A DNA stretch of 45,070 bases, from NCBI GenBank assembly GCA_021816465.1, contig JAKAYF010000008.1, forward strand, positions 1 to 45,070. Direction: 5' to 3'. This DNA comes from Nitrospirota bacterium. GTDB lineage: Bacteria; Nitrospirota; Leptospirillia; Leptospirillales; Leptospirillaceae. Numbering within the stretch: the first letter of the stretch is position 1; the number at the start of each line of letters is the position of its first letter. Of the stretch, positions 8,479-17,123 are shown piece after piece. The notes beneath the pieces were generated by a model. The model was given only the letters and a program-made list of their open reading frames with translations, searched no databases and was not told the DNA's origin. A program made the position numbers and the translations under genes.

Positions 8479-9633
8479 ATGTCTGATTTTCATGACCATT
8501 CACATGATAGTGAGGGTGGTGATTCAAGCGAGCTTATCAACAGCCTCTCCCAGATCATTGACAAGGGGCCGCCTGAGGTTGTTCTCGAAAATGTCGAGGA
8601 CGATGATGTCGTTTCCGAAGCTCTTGCAACTCTGTATGAGATGGATTCTCTCGGAGCCGTCGCCACATTGCCTTCGATGACTCCTGACTGGTCTTTGGCG
8701 ATCAGGAGGTTTTTGGAGACCTACTCGGAAGGGGTTGAGATCGAGGATAATCTGGTTCAGATCGGGTCTGCCTCTGAAAACAGCCGATTCATGTATGGTT
8801 TTGGAATCATGGTCGACGGTCTTGAAAGGGCTGGCACTTCTTTGCCGGCGGATCTCCTCGAAGGGATTCGGGAAAAGCTTTCAGCAGTTTTTAAGCTTCA
8901 ATCGAAGTCGATGCTCTATCTTCATCCGACACTGGCCCTTTTGCCGGAGCTGTATCTTTTCTCTTTCGAGGAGCGGCGGGAGTTTTTTCTCGAAGTTCCT
9001 GAATCGGAATCGGGGACTCCGGACATCTTGTCTCCGGAAGATGAGTCCTTTTTATCGGCTCCGGTTGAGACTCTTCTTGGTGATGAACACCCGGTGGTCC
9101 GCTATCTTGGGGGAATGGATGAGTTGAATGAAGGCGAGCCGGGGAACCCTGTCTTCATCATGGGATCGGTCATCTCCCGGAACTCTCCGATGGAGGGGGG
9201 CATTCAGGAGTTTCTCGAAGGAGACGAAACAGGGGAGTTTGACGCGCTTCTTTCCGAAATAGGCGAAATGCTTGACCCTGAAAATGAAAATGCGGATGAG
9301 TTGCCATCTGTCTCCATTTTGCCATGGTCACTTCTCTTTCCCATGGGGGTATCGCTTCATTTTCAGCAGAAGGTCATGGAGTTTGTCTACCGCCTGAACC
9401 TTTCAGGAAAGGAAACGCTCGAAATGGTTCCTTTCTGGGAAAATGGGTATCTGTGGATTCATGCTACCCTGAAAGGAAAGAATGAAGGCCATGATTTTCT
9501 GGTCGTGGACGAGTATGTTCTTGAGTTCTTGGAGGAGCTGATCGAACCTGTTCTGACCGAAAGCCTGCCTGTCCGTCTGAAGTGGCATCCGTTGCCCAAG
9601 GATGGCAGGGGACTTTCACTGGGTCTTGTCTAG
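8479..9633 (+). CDS. acidic hypothetical protein
   Basis: 384-aa ORF, ATG, D/E-rich throughout; no family recognised. Confidence 0.75.
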   Translation: MSDFHDHSHDSEGGDSSELINSLSQIIDKGPPEVVLENVEDDDVVSEALATLYEMDSLGAVATLPSMTPDWSLAIRRFLETYSEGVEIEDNLVQIGSASENSRFMYGFGIMVDGLERAGTSLPADLLEGIREKLSAVFKLQSKSMLYLHPTLALLPELYLFSFEERREFFLEVPESESGTPDILSPEDESFLSAPVETLLGDEHPVVRYLGGMDELNEGEPGNPVFIMGSVISRNSPMEGGIQEFLEGDETGEFDALLSEIGEMLDPENENADELPSVSILPWSLLFPMGVSLHFQQKVMEFVYRLNLSGKETLEMVPFWENGYLWIHATLKGKNEGHDFLVVDEYVLEFLEELIEPVLTESLPVRLKWHPLPKDGRGLSLGLV

Positions 9634-9751
9634 TCCCTGGATGATACCCTCCTCAACGGAGGGGCTTCACGATCTGGAGCCCCATCCGGGATAGACCGTT
9701 TCCCAGCTGATTTTGTTTTATGATTGATTATCCTGATGGCCGAAGGATTAC

Positions 9752-10948
9752 ATGAAGTTCAAGCTCAATGTCTTTGTTTTGGTTCTGTCCTTTGCCTTAA
9801 GGGTCCTTTTTCCCGGAGCTTCATTTGGTGGTGACATACATCTGGCAAAGCCCGCTGCCAGGCCCATTTCTTCGGTCAGGATTGATTCCCATCCAATCTA
9901 TCGCCTCTCTTATCCGATCCAGACGATGAGAATGGGATATAGCAAAGAAGCCCATCTCATTTTTCTGACGTTGATGAAAAGTGGCCAGATTCTTGTTCTT
10001 GATAGCCGCACAGGAGCGGTCATCAAGACGATATCCAATGTTCTGAAGCCACTGGATGCGACTTTTGACTGGAAAAAAAGAAATATTCTTGTAACAGAGG
10101 GCGACTCCAGGGTGTTTCACGTCATTCCCCTTGATGATCCCTCAAAAATGAAAGATCTGCCTACGGGATTAAATCCGACGGTGGTCGAATATCGCGGGGA
10201 TTTCGGTACCTTTCTGCTGGCAGGTGCGGTGCATATCCTCTACCGGCTGAATTCGGATTCTTATCAGGTTGAGCGCTGGACCGCTTTTGGCGACAGGATT
10301 CACGAAATCACTTTTTTGGGAAAAGACCTGTATATACCGCTATTGCGCCATTCCCGCATATTGATCCTTGACGGAAAAACCCTTCAGGTCACCCGTGATG
10401 AGACGCTGGATCTTTGTGAACGACTTACAACTGTTCTGCCCTTGTCTGAAGGAGGTCTTGCTGCTCTTTGCGAAAATGAGCTTCTGGTCCGAAGAAAGTC
10501 GGGTGACCCCTTTCACCACCGGTATAGTGATGATTCTCCGAGAACAATGGTCGGACCGGTTTTGTCGAATTTTCTCCTGATCTTTTACCCGGATGCACAG
10601 GAGATGATTGTGAAGGATATCCGGACACTCAAGTCTGTTCAGAAGGTCTCGATGCATGGCCGTCCGATGTGGTCCCGGCTCAACCACGATGGTACCGGGG
10701 TTTTTGTGATCTCTTCGAATCCGTCGTCCGGAGTCGTCAGTTTCGAGCGCTTCGCACTTTCTCCGGTGTATGCGCCGTTTGCTCCTGACGCGAAAAAAAC
10801 GCTTTCCTCTCCACCCAAGTCTTTCGCTCCGGCAAAAGGGCCAGGTCTTGTTCCGGGAAGAAAAGCTCCTCTTCTTCCTTCCATCAAGACGGCTCCTCTT
10901 TCGGCGAGCCCGAAAAAGGGGGATCCCGGTGCCGTCTCACACCAATAG
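9752..10948 (+). CDS. secreted beta-propeller-like protein (YVTN-like repeats)
   Basis: N-terminal signal peptide; repeated strand pattern (GQILVLDSRTGAVIKTI..., SRILILDGKTLQVTRDE). Confidence 0.65.
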   Translation: MKFKLNVFVLVLSFALRVLFPGASFGGDIHLAKPAARPISSVRIDSHPIYRLSYPIQTMRMGYSKEAHLIFLTLMKSGQILVLDSRTGAVIKTISNVLKPLDATFDWKKRNILVTEGDSRVFHVIPLDDPSKMKDLPTGLNPTVVEYRGDFGTFLLAGAVHILYRLNSDSYQVERWTAFGDRIHEITFLGKDLYIPLLRHSRILILDGKTLQVTRDETLDLCERLTTVLPLSEGGLAALCENELLVRRKSGDPFHHRYSDDSPRTMVGPVLSNFLLIFYPDAQEMIVKDIRTLKSVQKVSMHGRPMWSRLNHDGTGVFVISSNPSSGVVSFERFALSPVYAPFAPDAKKTLSSPPKSFAPAKGPGLVPGRKAPLLPSIKTAPLSASPKKGDPGAVSHQ

Positions 10949-10964
10949 TTCTGGAGGTCAAACG

Positions 10965-11786
10965 ATGAATGATAGCTTGTCTGGAAATCAGATGCTGAAA
11001 GGGCGCCATATTCTGGTAACAGGAATTGCAAATCGATGGTCCATTGCCTGGGCTGTTGCTGAGGCCATTCTTCGTGAGGGGGGGCAAATAACCCTGACCT
11101 ACCAGGGAGAGACTCAACTCGGAAATATCCGCAAGATCCTCTCGGATATCCCCGATGGCGACAAAGTTCTGGTTGAACCCCTTGATGTCTGTGATGAGGG
11201 ACAATTGAGCTCTCTTTGCTCGACACTTGAAAAGTCAGGCATTTTTCTTGATGGGGTGGTCCATAGCATTGCGTTTGCCTTAAGGGAAGAGCTCGATGGC
11301 CACTTTGTCGATACCAGTCGCAAGGGGTACCTTCTTGCCCAGGAAATCAGCGCGTTTTCTCTTGTGGCTCTCTCGAAAGCACTTCTTTCCAGGATGAATG
11401 ATGGCGGATCCATCATTGCAATGACCTATCTTGGGTCGGAGCGTGTTGTTCCTCACTACAATGTCATGGGGGTCGCGAAGGCAGCCCTGGAATCTGCAGT
11501 CCGCTATCTGGCGTATGATCTTGGGGGTCGAAAAATCCGGGTCAATTCGTTGTCGGCTGGTCCGGTCAAGACGGCTTCAGGTCGTGCAATCAAGGGGTTT
11601 GGTGATATGGTGAAGACGGTTTCCGAGCAATCGGCGATAAAAGATCAATTGACCGTCTCCGAAGTTGCGGATGTTGCTGTTTCTCTCTTGTCTCCCTACT
11701 TCAGGGGAGTGACAGGGGAGCTTGTTCATGTCGACATGGGCTACCACGCTCTGGGGATGGTTTTGCCCGGATCGGGTGCGGTTTAA
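10965..11786 (+). CDS. fabI: enoyl-[acyl-carrier-protein] reductase (NADH)
   Basis: GRHILVTGIANRWSIAWAVAEA, SIAFA, and YNVMGVAKAALESAVRYLA (Y-x6-K). Start taken as ATG 10965 after CTGGAGG rather than 10770. Confidence 0.95.
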   Translation: MNDSLSGNQMLKGRHILVTGIANRWSIAWAVAEAILREGGQITLTYQGETQLGNIRKILSDIPDGDKVLVEPLDVCDEGQLSSLCSTLEKSGIFLDGVVHSIAFALREELDGHFVDTSRKGYLLAQEISAFSLVALSKALLSRMNDGGSIIAMTYLGSERVVPHYNVMGVAKAALESAVRYLAYDLGGRKIRVNSLSAGPVKTASGRAIKGFGDMVKTVSEQSAIKDQLTVSEVADVAVSLLSPYFRGVTGELVHVDMGYHALGMVLPGSGAV

Positions 11787-11821
11787 CGAGAGTCTTTTCG
11801 CGCAAACTTCTTCCACTTTTT

Positions 11822-11866
11822 CGAACCCTTCATTTCAAGAAATAATGGGGGGTTCGCTCTTTTCTT
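11822..11866 (+). terminator. possible intrinsic terminator downstream of fabI
   Basis: CGAACCC (11822-11828) / GGGTTCG (11850-11856) stem followed by CTCTTTTCTT. Confidence 0.4.
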
Positions 11867-12017
11867 CGTTCAGAGCTTGTTCTGCTCAAATGCTTAATCT
11901 TTAACATTTTGCATGTTTTTAATGATTTATGCTGTTTGATTATGCAATTTGAGGGGAGTACCCTGACCCCTGGACGTGAATTGCATCAAAAAAAGAACCT
12001 TTCTGCAGGAGGGAATC

Positions 12018-12956
12018 ATGTCGGAGCCAGTTGTTTTTCGAATGGGGATCCCGGTTGTGGATCATTCGGGAAAACAGGTCGGAACATTGGAGCAGCTTGT
12101 TTTTCACGAAACCCAAAAAAAAATTGATGAGCTTGTTGTCCGCGAGCTTTCCGGCCTGCGCCGCCTGCCAATGGACCTTGTTTCGCAGGTTTCCCCCTCA
12201 TCGATTCATCTCAAGAAAAAAATGGATTCGGGTGGACTTTCCCAATGGCCCATATTTCACCCTGAAGATTATGAAGAGGTTCCTTCCTGGTTTTTTCCGC
12301 CCGGCGCGCATATTGAAGTTGGCGCCCTTGTTACACTGAAGCCATGCGATGTTCGGGAAATGGGTGAAGAGCATGCCATGAGCCGAAGGGACTTTATGGC
12401 GAGGTCGACGCTTGTGGTCGCATCAATGATCGGTGTCAGCCTTGTTGTTCCCATCGGAGGCTATATCCTGACCGCAACCCAGACGAAAGTGTCCGATCAC
12501 TGGGTTGATCTTGGGATCATGCTGGACAGTCTCCCTCTTGATACTCCGGTTGCGCATAATTTCTTTGGAATGTCGGTGAGCGGATGGATGAAGGTTCCGG
12601 TCTCAAGAACCGTATGGCTGATCCATCATTCAAATCCGGACGCTCCGGATTCAAAACCGGAAGACCAGATCAAGGGGCTGGACTCTCCGCTTGAGGCCAA
12701 AAATTCGGACCCGAGGCTCACAGTCCTTTCTCCCGTCTGTCCCCATCTTGGCTGTGCTCCTCAATGGACGCCCGAACGAAAAGAGTTCATATGCCCATGT
12801 CATCATTCCATCTATCAAATCAATGGAAACCGTGTCTCCGGTCCCGCGCCAAGGCCGATGGACTCCCTGCCAGTCAGGGTTTCCAAGGATGGGGCGATAT
12901 CGATTGTCTATGAGCAGTTTGTTGTCGGGATCCCTCAAAAGGTCAGGCTGTCCTGA
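12018..12956 (+). CDS. Rieske Fe-S protein with N-terminal PRC-barrel-like domain and internal Tat-type anchor
   Basis: CPHLGCAP...CPCHHSIYQINGNRVSGPAPRPM (Rieske boxes), MSRRDFMARS twin-arginine followed by TM, and N-terminal GIPVVDHSGKQVGTLEQLVFHETQKKIDELVV (PRC-like). RBS GCAGGAGG before ATG 12018. Confidence 0.88.
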   Translation: MSEPVVFRMGIPVVDHSGKQVGTLEQLVFHETQKKIDELVVRELSGLRRLPMDLVSQVSPSSIHLKKKMDSGGLSQWPIFHPEDYEEVPSWFFPPGAHIEVGALVTLKPCDVREMGEEHAMSRRDFMARSTLVVASMIGVSLVVPIGGYILTATQTKVSDHWVDLGIMLDSLPLDTPVAHNFFGMSVSGWMKVPVSRTVWLIHHSNPDAPDSKPEDQIKGLDSPLEAKNSDPRLTVLSPVCPHLGCAPQWTPERKEFICPCHHSIYQINGNRVSGPAPRPMDSLPVRVSKDGAISIVYEQFVVGIPQKVRLS

Positions 12957-13012
12957 GGTCGATTCCCTGACTGGTTGGCTGGAAATTCTTTAAACATTTG
13001 GAGGGCTCTCTC

Positions 13013-14395
13013 ATGCATTCTTCACGCCCGAATCGTCTGGTGGAATATCTTGATGAACGGATCAGAGTAAGGTCCCTGATGCAGTTTCTCCTTGCAGAGC
13101 CAATGCCGGGCGGTGCAAGGTGGGCTTATATTTTTGGGAGCATGGTCCTTTTTTCGCTGATTATCCAGTTCGTGACAGGTGTCATGCTGGCTTTTGACTA
13201 CGGCGGGACACCCGACCATGCATGGGACAGTGTCAATTACATCGATCACCTCAAATATGGGGAGCTTCCTGTCGGGCGCTTGATCCGGGGCTTCCATTAC
13301 TGGGGTGCTTCGGTTATGGTTATTCTGGTGGGACTCCATCTTCTTCAGGTTTTCATATGGGGGGCCTACAAGCGGCCGCGGGAGGTCATGTGGCTGGTTG
13401 GTGTCGTATTGCTGGCATTGACGATGGTCGCTGCCTTTACCGGCTATCTTCTCCCGTGGGATGAAAGAGCCTATTGGGGAACGATCGTGGGAACAAACAT
13501 GATGGGGATCATCCCGGTTGTTGGTCCTGTGATCAAAAGTGCAATCAGGGGAGGCACAGGGTTGGGGGCTTTGACCCTTTCCCACTTCTTTGCCATTCAC
13601 ACCATGGTTCTTCCGTCCTTGTTTATCGGATTCTTTACCTTGCACATGGTTATTTTTCGCCGGGTCGGACCTGCGGGACCCTTTAGGGGGACTCCGTCCG
13701 AGCTTGAAAACAAGAAAGAGTTTTTTTATCCGAGACAGGTTTTGATGGACTCTCTCGGGATGCTGTTTATCTTTATCCTGGTGGCAACGCTTGCCATCCT
13801 TTTTCCACCAGGTCTTGAGGCGATGGCGAATCCGGCAAACTCAACCTACTCTCCAACCCCCGCCTGGTACTTTGACTGGGTTTTCCAGCTGTTGAAGATG
13901 ATCCGCCCGGAGATTGCCGGGGTTCTCGGGATACCTCTTATCGTCGGTATCCTGCTTGTGCTCTGGCCGTTTTTTGATAAAAGTCCTGAACGCTCTCCCT
14001 ACAAGCGTCCCGTGGTTGTTTCGACGATTCTTTTGAGTCTTGCCCTGATCATTGTCCTTTCCCTGGAGGCTGAAGCCGGGTACAAGCCAATGGTATCCCT
14101 TGACAGAAGCGCCATGGCCCGTGGAAAAATTGTCTTTGATCACAGTGGATGCATGGGGTGCCATATGCTTAACGGAAAGGGTGGCAAGATAGGTCCTGAC
14201 CTCTCCGAAGAGGGACTCGCTGGTCACTCGGAGCATTGGCTTCAGGTACAGTTTCTGAACTCGGGGGCCCACTTCCCGAATTCCCCGATGCCGAAGTTTA
14301 CATTTTTGAAGCCGGATCAGCTTCACGATCTCGCCCAGTATGTCTCGTCTCTTGGAAGGGCAGGGTGGCCTGACCCTACTGCGCCGAGCCGTTGA
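13013..14395 (+). CDS. cytochrome b of a bc-type complex fused to a C-terminal c-type cytochrome domain
   Basis: Multi-TM cytochrome b (RGFHYWGASVMVILVGLHLLQVF, GYLLPWDERAYWGT, LSHFFAIHTMVLP) plus C-terminal CMGCH haem-c motif. GGAGGG before ATG 13013. Confidence 0.93.
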   Translation: MHSSRPNRLVEYLDERIRVRSLMQFLLAEPMPGGARWAYIFGSMVLFSLIIQFVTGVMLAFDYGGTPDHAWDSVNYIDHLKYGELPVGRLIRGFHYWGASVMVILVGLHLLQVFIWGAYKRPREVMWLVGVVLLALTMVAAFTGYLLPWDERAYWGTIVGTNMMGIIPVVGPVIKSAIRGGTGLGALTLSHFFAIHTMVLPSLFIGFFTLHMVIFRRVGPAGPFRGTPSELENKKEFFYPRQVLMDSLGMLFIFILVATLAILFPPGLEAMANPANSTYSPTPAWYFDWVFQLLKMIRPEIAGVLGIPLIVGILLVLWPFFDKSPERSPYKRPVVVSTILLSLALIIVLSLEAEAGYKPMVSLDRSAMARGKIVFDHSGCMGCHMLNGKGGKIGPDLSEEGLAGHSEHWLQVQFLNSGAHFPNSPMPKFTFLKPDQLHDLAQYVSSLGRAGWPDPTAPSR

Positions 14396-14639
14396 GTGTC
14401 CGAATAATGTCGCTTGCCCTCTGTCTTTCAGGCATGCCTGAAAAATAAAGCCTGTTATTGATAAGGGTGGATGGAACCGTCTGGATCTGGTGCTCTTCCC
14501 GAAGAAGGGCACCTTCTGGTGATTCAATATCAACTTCTGTATATTCGATATCCTGTTCGTCTGCCAGTTTTTCCCAGAAACGTTTGACGGGGGGGCAGGT
14601 GGGGCACCATGTGGCGGTAAGAAGCGTTACTTTAACCAT
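14376..14639 (-). CDS. glutaredoxin/thioredoxin-like small protein (CPTC)
   Basis: VKVTLLTATWCPTCPPVKRFWEKL..., cis-Pro TVPST; 87 aa. Overlaps the cytochrome b gene 3' end convergently by 20 bp. Confidence 0.85.
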   Translation of the reverse strand: MVKVTLLTATWCPTCPPVKRFWEKLADEQDIEYTEVDIESPEGALLREEHQIQTVPSTLINNRLYFSGMPERQRASDIIRTLNGSAQ

Positions 14640-14727
14640 CGTTCCTCCAGATTCAGTATTGTGTTGTTGTGTCTGTCCGGATAGTGTAGTGGAAGCTTCT
14701 GTCTCTATTCCACCAGGGGAGGTTTTT

Positions 14728-14910
14728 ATGATTGTGCGTTTGCTTCTGGGCGCGCTCGGAGGGGCTTTGTTTGGCCTGTTGATCTCAAGGGTCAATCGAA
14801 AGGGGTTTTGCTCCGGTACTGTCTGCCGGATGAATGGAGACCCCAAGGTTTCTATCCCATGGTATGCGCTGATCGGAGCCTTCCTGGGAGCAACATTCAG
14901 AGGAGTGTAA
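14728..14910 (+). CDS. small membrane protein (DUF6132-like)
   Basis: 60 aa: MIVRLLLGALGGALFGLLISRV...GFCSGTVCRMNGDPKVSIPWYALIGAFLGATF; AGGGGAGG RBS. Confidence 0.6.
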   Translation: MIVRLLLGALGGALFGLLISRVNRKGFCSGTVCRMNGDPKVSIPWYALIGAFLGATFRGV

Positions 14911-15276
14911 ATGAGCGTAAATGCTTTTCCCGTCCCTGTTGGTCCATATCAGATTGCAAGACGCCATGGAAATCTTCTTTTTTTGTCGGGACAGATTCCT
15001 CTTGACCCGGATTCGGGAAATCTCGTTGAGGGTGGGATCTCGATCCAGACAGAGCGGGTGATTCTCAATATCGCGGGAGTTCTGAAGTCTTATGGTCTTG
15101 ACTGGAAATCGGTTTTGAAAGTTACCGTTTTTCTGACGGATCTCAACGATTTCCCTGAAATGAATGCCGTTTACTCGCGATTGATCGGGGAACCTTATCC
15201 AGCTCGTTCGACAATTGGTGTTGCTGGCTTGCCAAAATCGTCAAGGATCGAGATTGAGGCGATTGCTGCGGTATAG
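14911..15276 (+). CDS. ridA: RidA family reactive intermediate/imine deaminase
   Basis: PVGPYQIARRHGNLLFLSGQIPLDP and PARSTIGVAGLPKSSRIEIEAIAA. Confidence 0.94.
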   Translation: MSVNAFPVPVGPYQIARRHGNLLFLSGQIPLDPDSGNLVEGGISIQTERVILNIAGVLKSYGLDWKSVLKVTVFLTDLNDFPEMNAVYSRLIGEPYPARSTIGVAGLPKSSRIEIEAIAAV

Positions 15277-15345
15277 GTGGAGTTTTCCTGAAGCGTCCCT
15301 GACAGGACGGGCATACAGTGTTCGATAATAGCGGGATTGGATGAA

Positions 15346-15370
15346 GGAGGAGCGGAAAGAGTGCTCCTCC
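15346..15370. terminator. hairpin between convergent ridA and rpmB
   Basis: Perfect GGAGGAGC-n9-GCTCCTCC; no clear T-run on either side. Confidence 0.35.
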
Positions 15371-15398
15371 AATATCTTTACTGACAGAAACGGAAGGG

Positions 15399-15590
15399 CT
15401 AAAGGGCTTTTTGGACTTTTCCGCTTCTAATGCAACGGGTGCAGACCTGCAAGCGTTTTGCCGCTCCGTTGATCATCGCCCTGACAGGCTGTAAGTTGGG
15501 GCGAAATGCCCTTTTGCTGACCCTGTGGGAGTGGCTGATCTGGTTGCCCATTACCTTTGTCTTGCCACATACTGCACATTCTTTGGCCAC
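15399..15590 (-). CDS. rpmB: 50S ribosomal protein L28
   Basis: MAKECAVCGKTKVMGNQISHSHRVSKRAFRPNLQPV...CTRCIRSGKV. Confidence 0.95.
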   Translation of the reverse strand: MAKECAVCGKTKVMGNQISHSHRVSKRAFRPNLQPVRAMINGAAKRLQVCTRCIRSGKVQKAL

Positions 15591-15929
15591 GGTTCTTACC
15601 TTTCTTTAAACAGGATCCATCCACAAAACCTCTTCATTCTAGAGAGAAAAAGAACCAAAATCAAGTCACTCTCCCTGTTCTTTTTCTCTTCTGCCTTCGG
15701 ATTGTTGTCTTCGCACTGCCCTCTTTTCAGAAGGTCATCCTGTTGATGAGCGCGATCCGTTTTCATTGGTATTCTTGATATTTTCCATCGGTGTATTAGA
15801 ATAGCTGGTAATTTTTCCGGGTTTTGGAAAATATCAACGTTTTTTTGTCTTTTCTTCTATCGGACAGTATCGTGTGGTGGCTGTTGCTGTCTGTCCGGCT
15901 TTTCCTTCAACCTAAGGAGTATTCCTGAC

Positions 15930-17036
15930 GTGGGAGATCCAACGCATAAAAAACCTTCTGAACTGGCCGCAGAGACTCTTCGTCATCTCAGCCGGGAAGG
16001 ATTGCCACCCACCCCATGGAACTATGCTGAAGCCTATTTTCGGATGGAGGTTCCTCCCGGAAAAGAGACTTTGTGCGACCTTCTTGAAGTTTCTTCCATT
16101 TTTGCCCAGATGGAAGAGGACTCCTGGACTCTGCGGCAGCTTGAAGCCCTTGGCAGGCTTCTGCCCCAATTTCATCTTTTGTCCGAAAGGGAGACGGGGA
16201 GGGAGGTTCATTTTATCCTGAAAGACATCCTGACCCGGAACCGGAACTTTCTGAAAGAAGTTCTTGAAGACAAAAAGCAGTTTCAGAGAACGGTTCTCTT
16301 TTTAAATCAGATGATCTCCCAAGTTTCGGGAACACTGGAAAAAGCGTCTTTCAAACTTGAACGAAACGTTGAAATCCTCAATCAGTCAAAGTCGCTTGAA
16401 GAGGCAAAGACAGTGTTTCAGAAAATCACTGAGGAGTCCCGGGATCTTCTTTCCACAATCAAAAAAATGGGCAACGACATCCTGACGGCAAACAAGCAGT
16501 TGATGGCCTCCTCGATTGAAGCCAATCTCGATCCCCTCACAGGAATCCTGAATCGGCGCGGGCTTCAGCGAAAGCAGGGAAGCTTTGTCGGAAAAAGGAT
16601 TGTTTTTATGGTATTCGACGCAGATCACTTCAAGGCGCTCAACGATCAGCATGGTCATGCGGCCGGCGATCTTTTTCTCAGACAGCTGGTGCTTTTTGTT
16701 GCAAGACAGCTCGAAGAGATGATTTTTTCTTTTTGCCGCTGGGGCGGGGATGAGTTTCTTGTGGTTTTTGAAGGGGAGGCATTGGAAACGATCGTTGAGA
16801 AGGCTGAAAGAATTCAGAAGGAGTTGCCAACTGGAGTCGATTCGCCCAGAATTTTTCTTCCAGGGAGTCAAAAGAATCATGTAACCCTCAGTATCGGTCT
16901 TTCTGGTGGAGACTATGGCGCACTTTCCGATTTCGAGCGGTTTTTTTCGTTGGCGGACAAGGCTCTGTATCAGGCAAAGCAGGATGGCCGAAATCTTGTT
17001 CGAGCGATCCATCTTGATGATCATCCCGGACAGTAA
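15930..17036 (+). CDS. diguanylate cyclase (GGDEF) protein
   Basis: LDPLTGILNRRGLQRK, DADHFKALNDQHGHAAGD, CRWGGDEFLVVFEG, VTLSIGLS. GTG start. Confidence 0.92.
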   Translation: MGDPTHKKPSELAAETLRHLSREGLPPTPWNYAEAYFRMEVPPGKETLCDLLEVSSIFAQMEEDSWTLRQLEALGRLLPQFHLLSERETGREVHFILKDILTRNRNFLKEVLEDKKQFQRTVLFLNQMISQVSGTLEKASFKLERNVEILNQSKSLEEAKTVFQKITEESRDLLSTIKKMGNDILTANKQLMASSIEANLDPLTGILNRRGLQRKQGSFVGKRIVFMVFDADHFKALNDQHGHAAGDLFLRQLVLFVARQLEEMIFSFCRWGGDEFLVVFEGEALETIVEKAERIQKELPTGVDSPRIFLPGSQKNHVTLSIGLSGGDYGALSDFERFFSLADKALYQAKQDGRNLVRAIHLDDHPGQ

Positions 17037-17123
17037 AGAACGGAGCGATGACCGGATGTTCTTGAGTCGATACTTTTTTTCTCCTCTTTCCTGTGCTCCG
17101 GATCCATCGGTCGGGGATTACTG

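Noticed and set aside
13022-14533. Minus-strand ORFs of 207 and 230 aa opposite cytochrome b
   Set aside because: Antisense to an unambiguous membrane-protein gene; composition reflects complementary hydrophobic codons.
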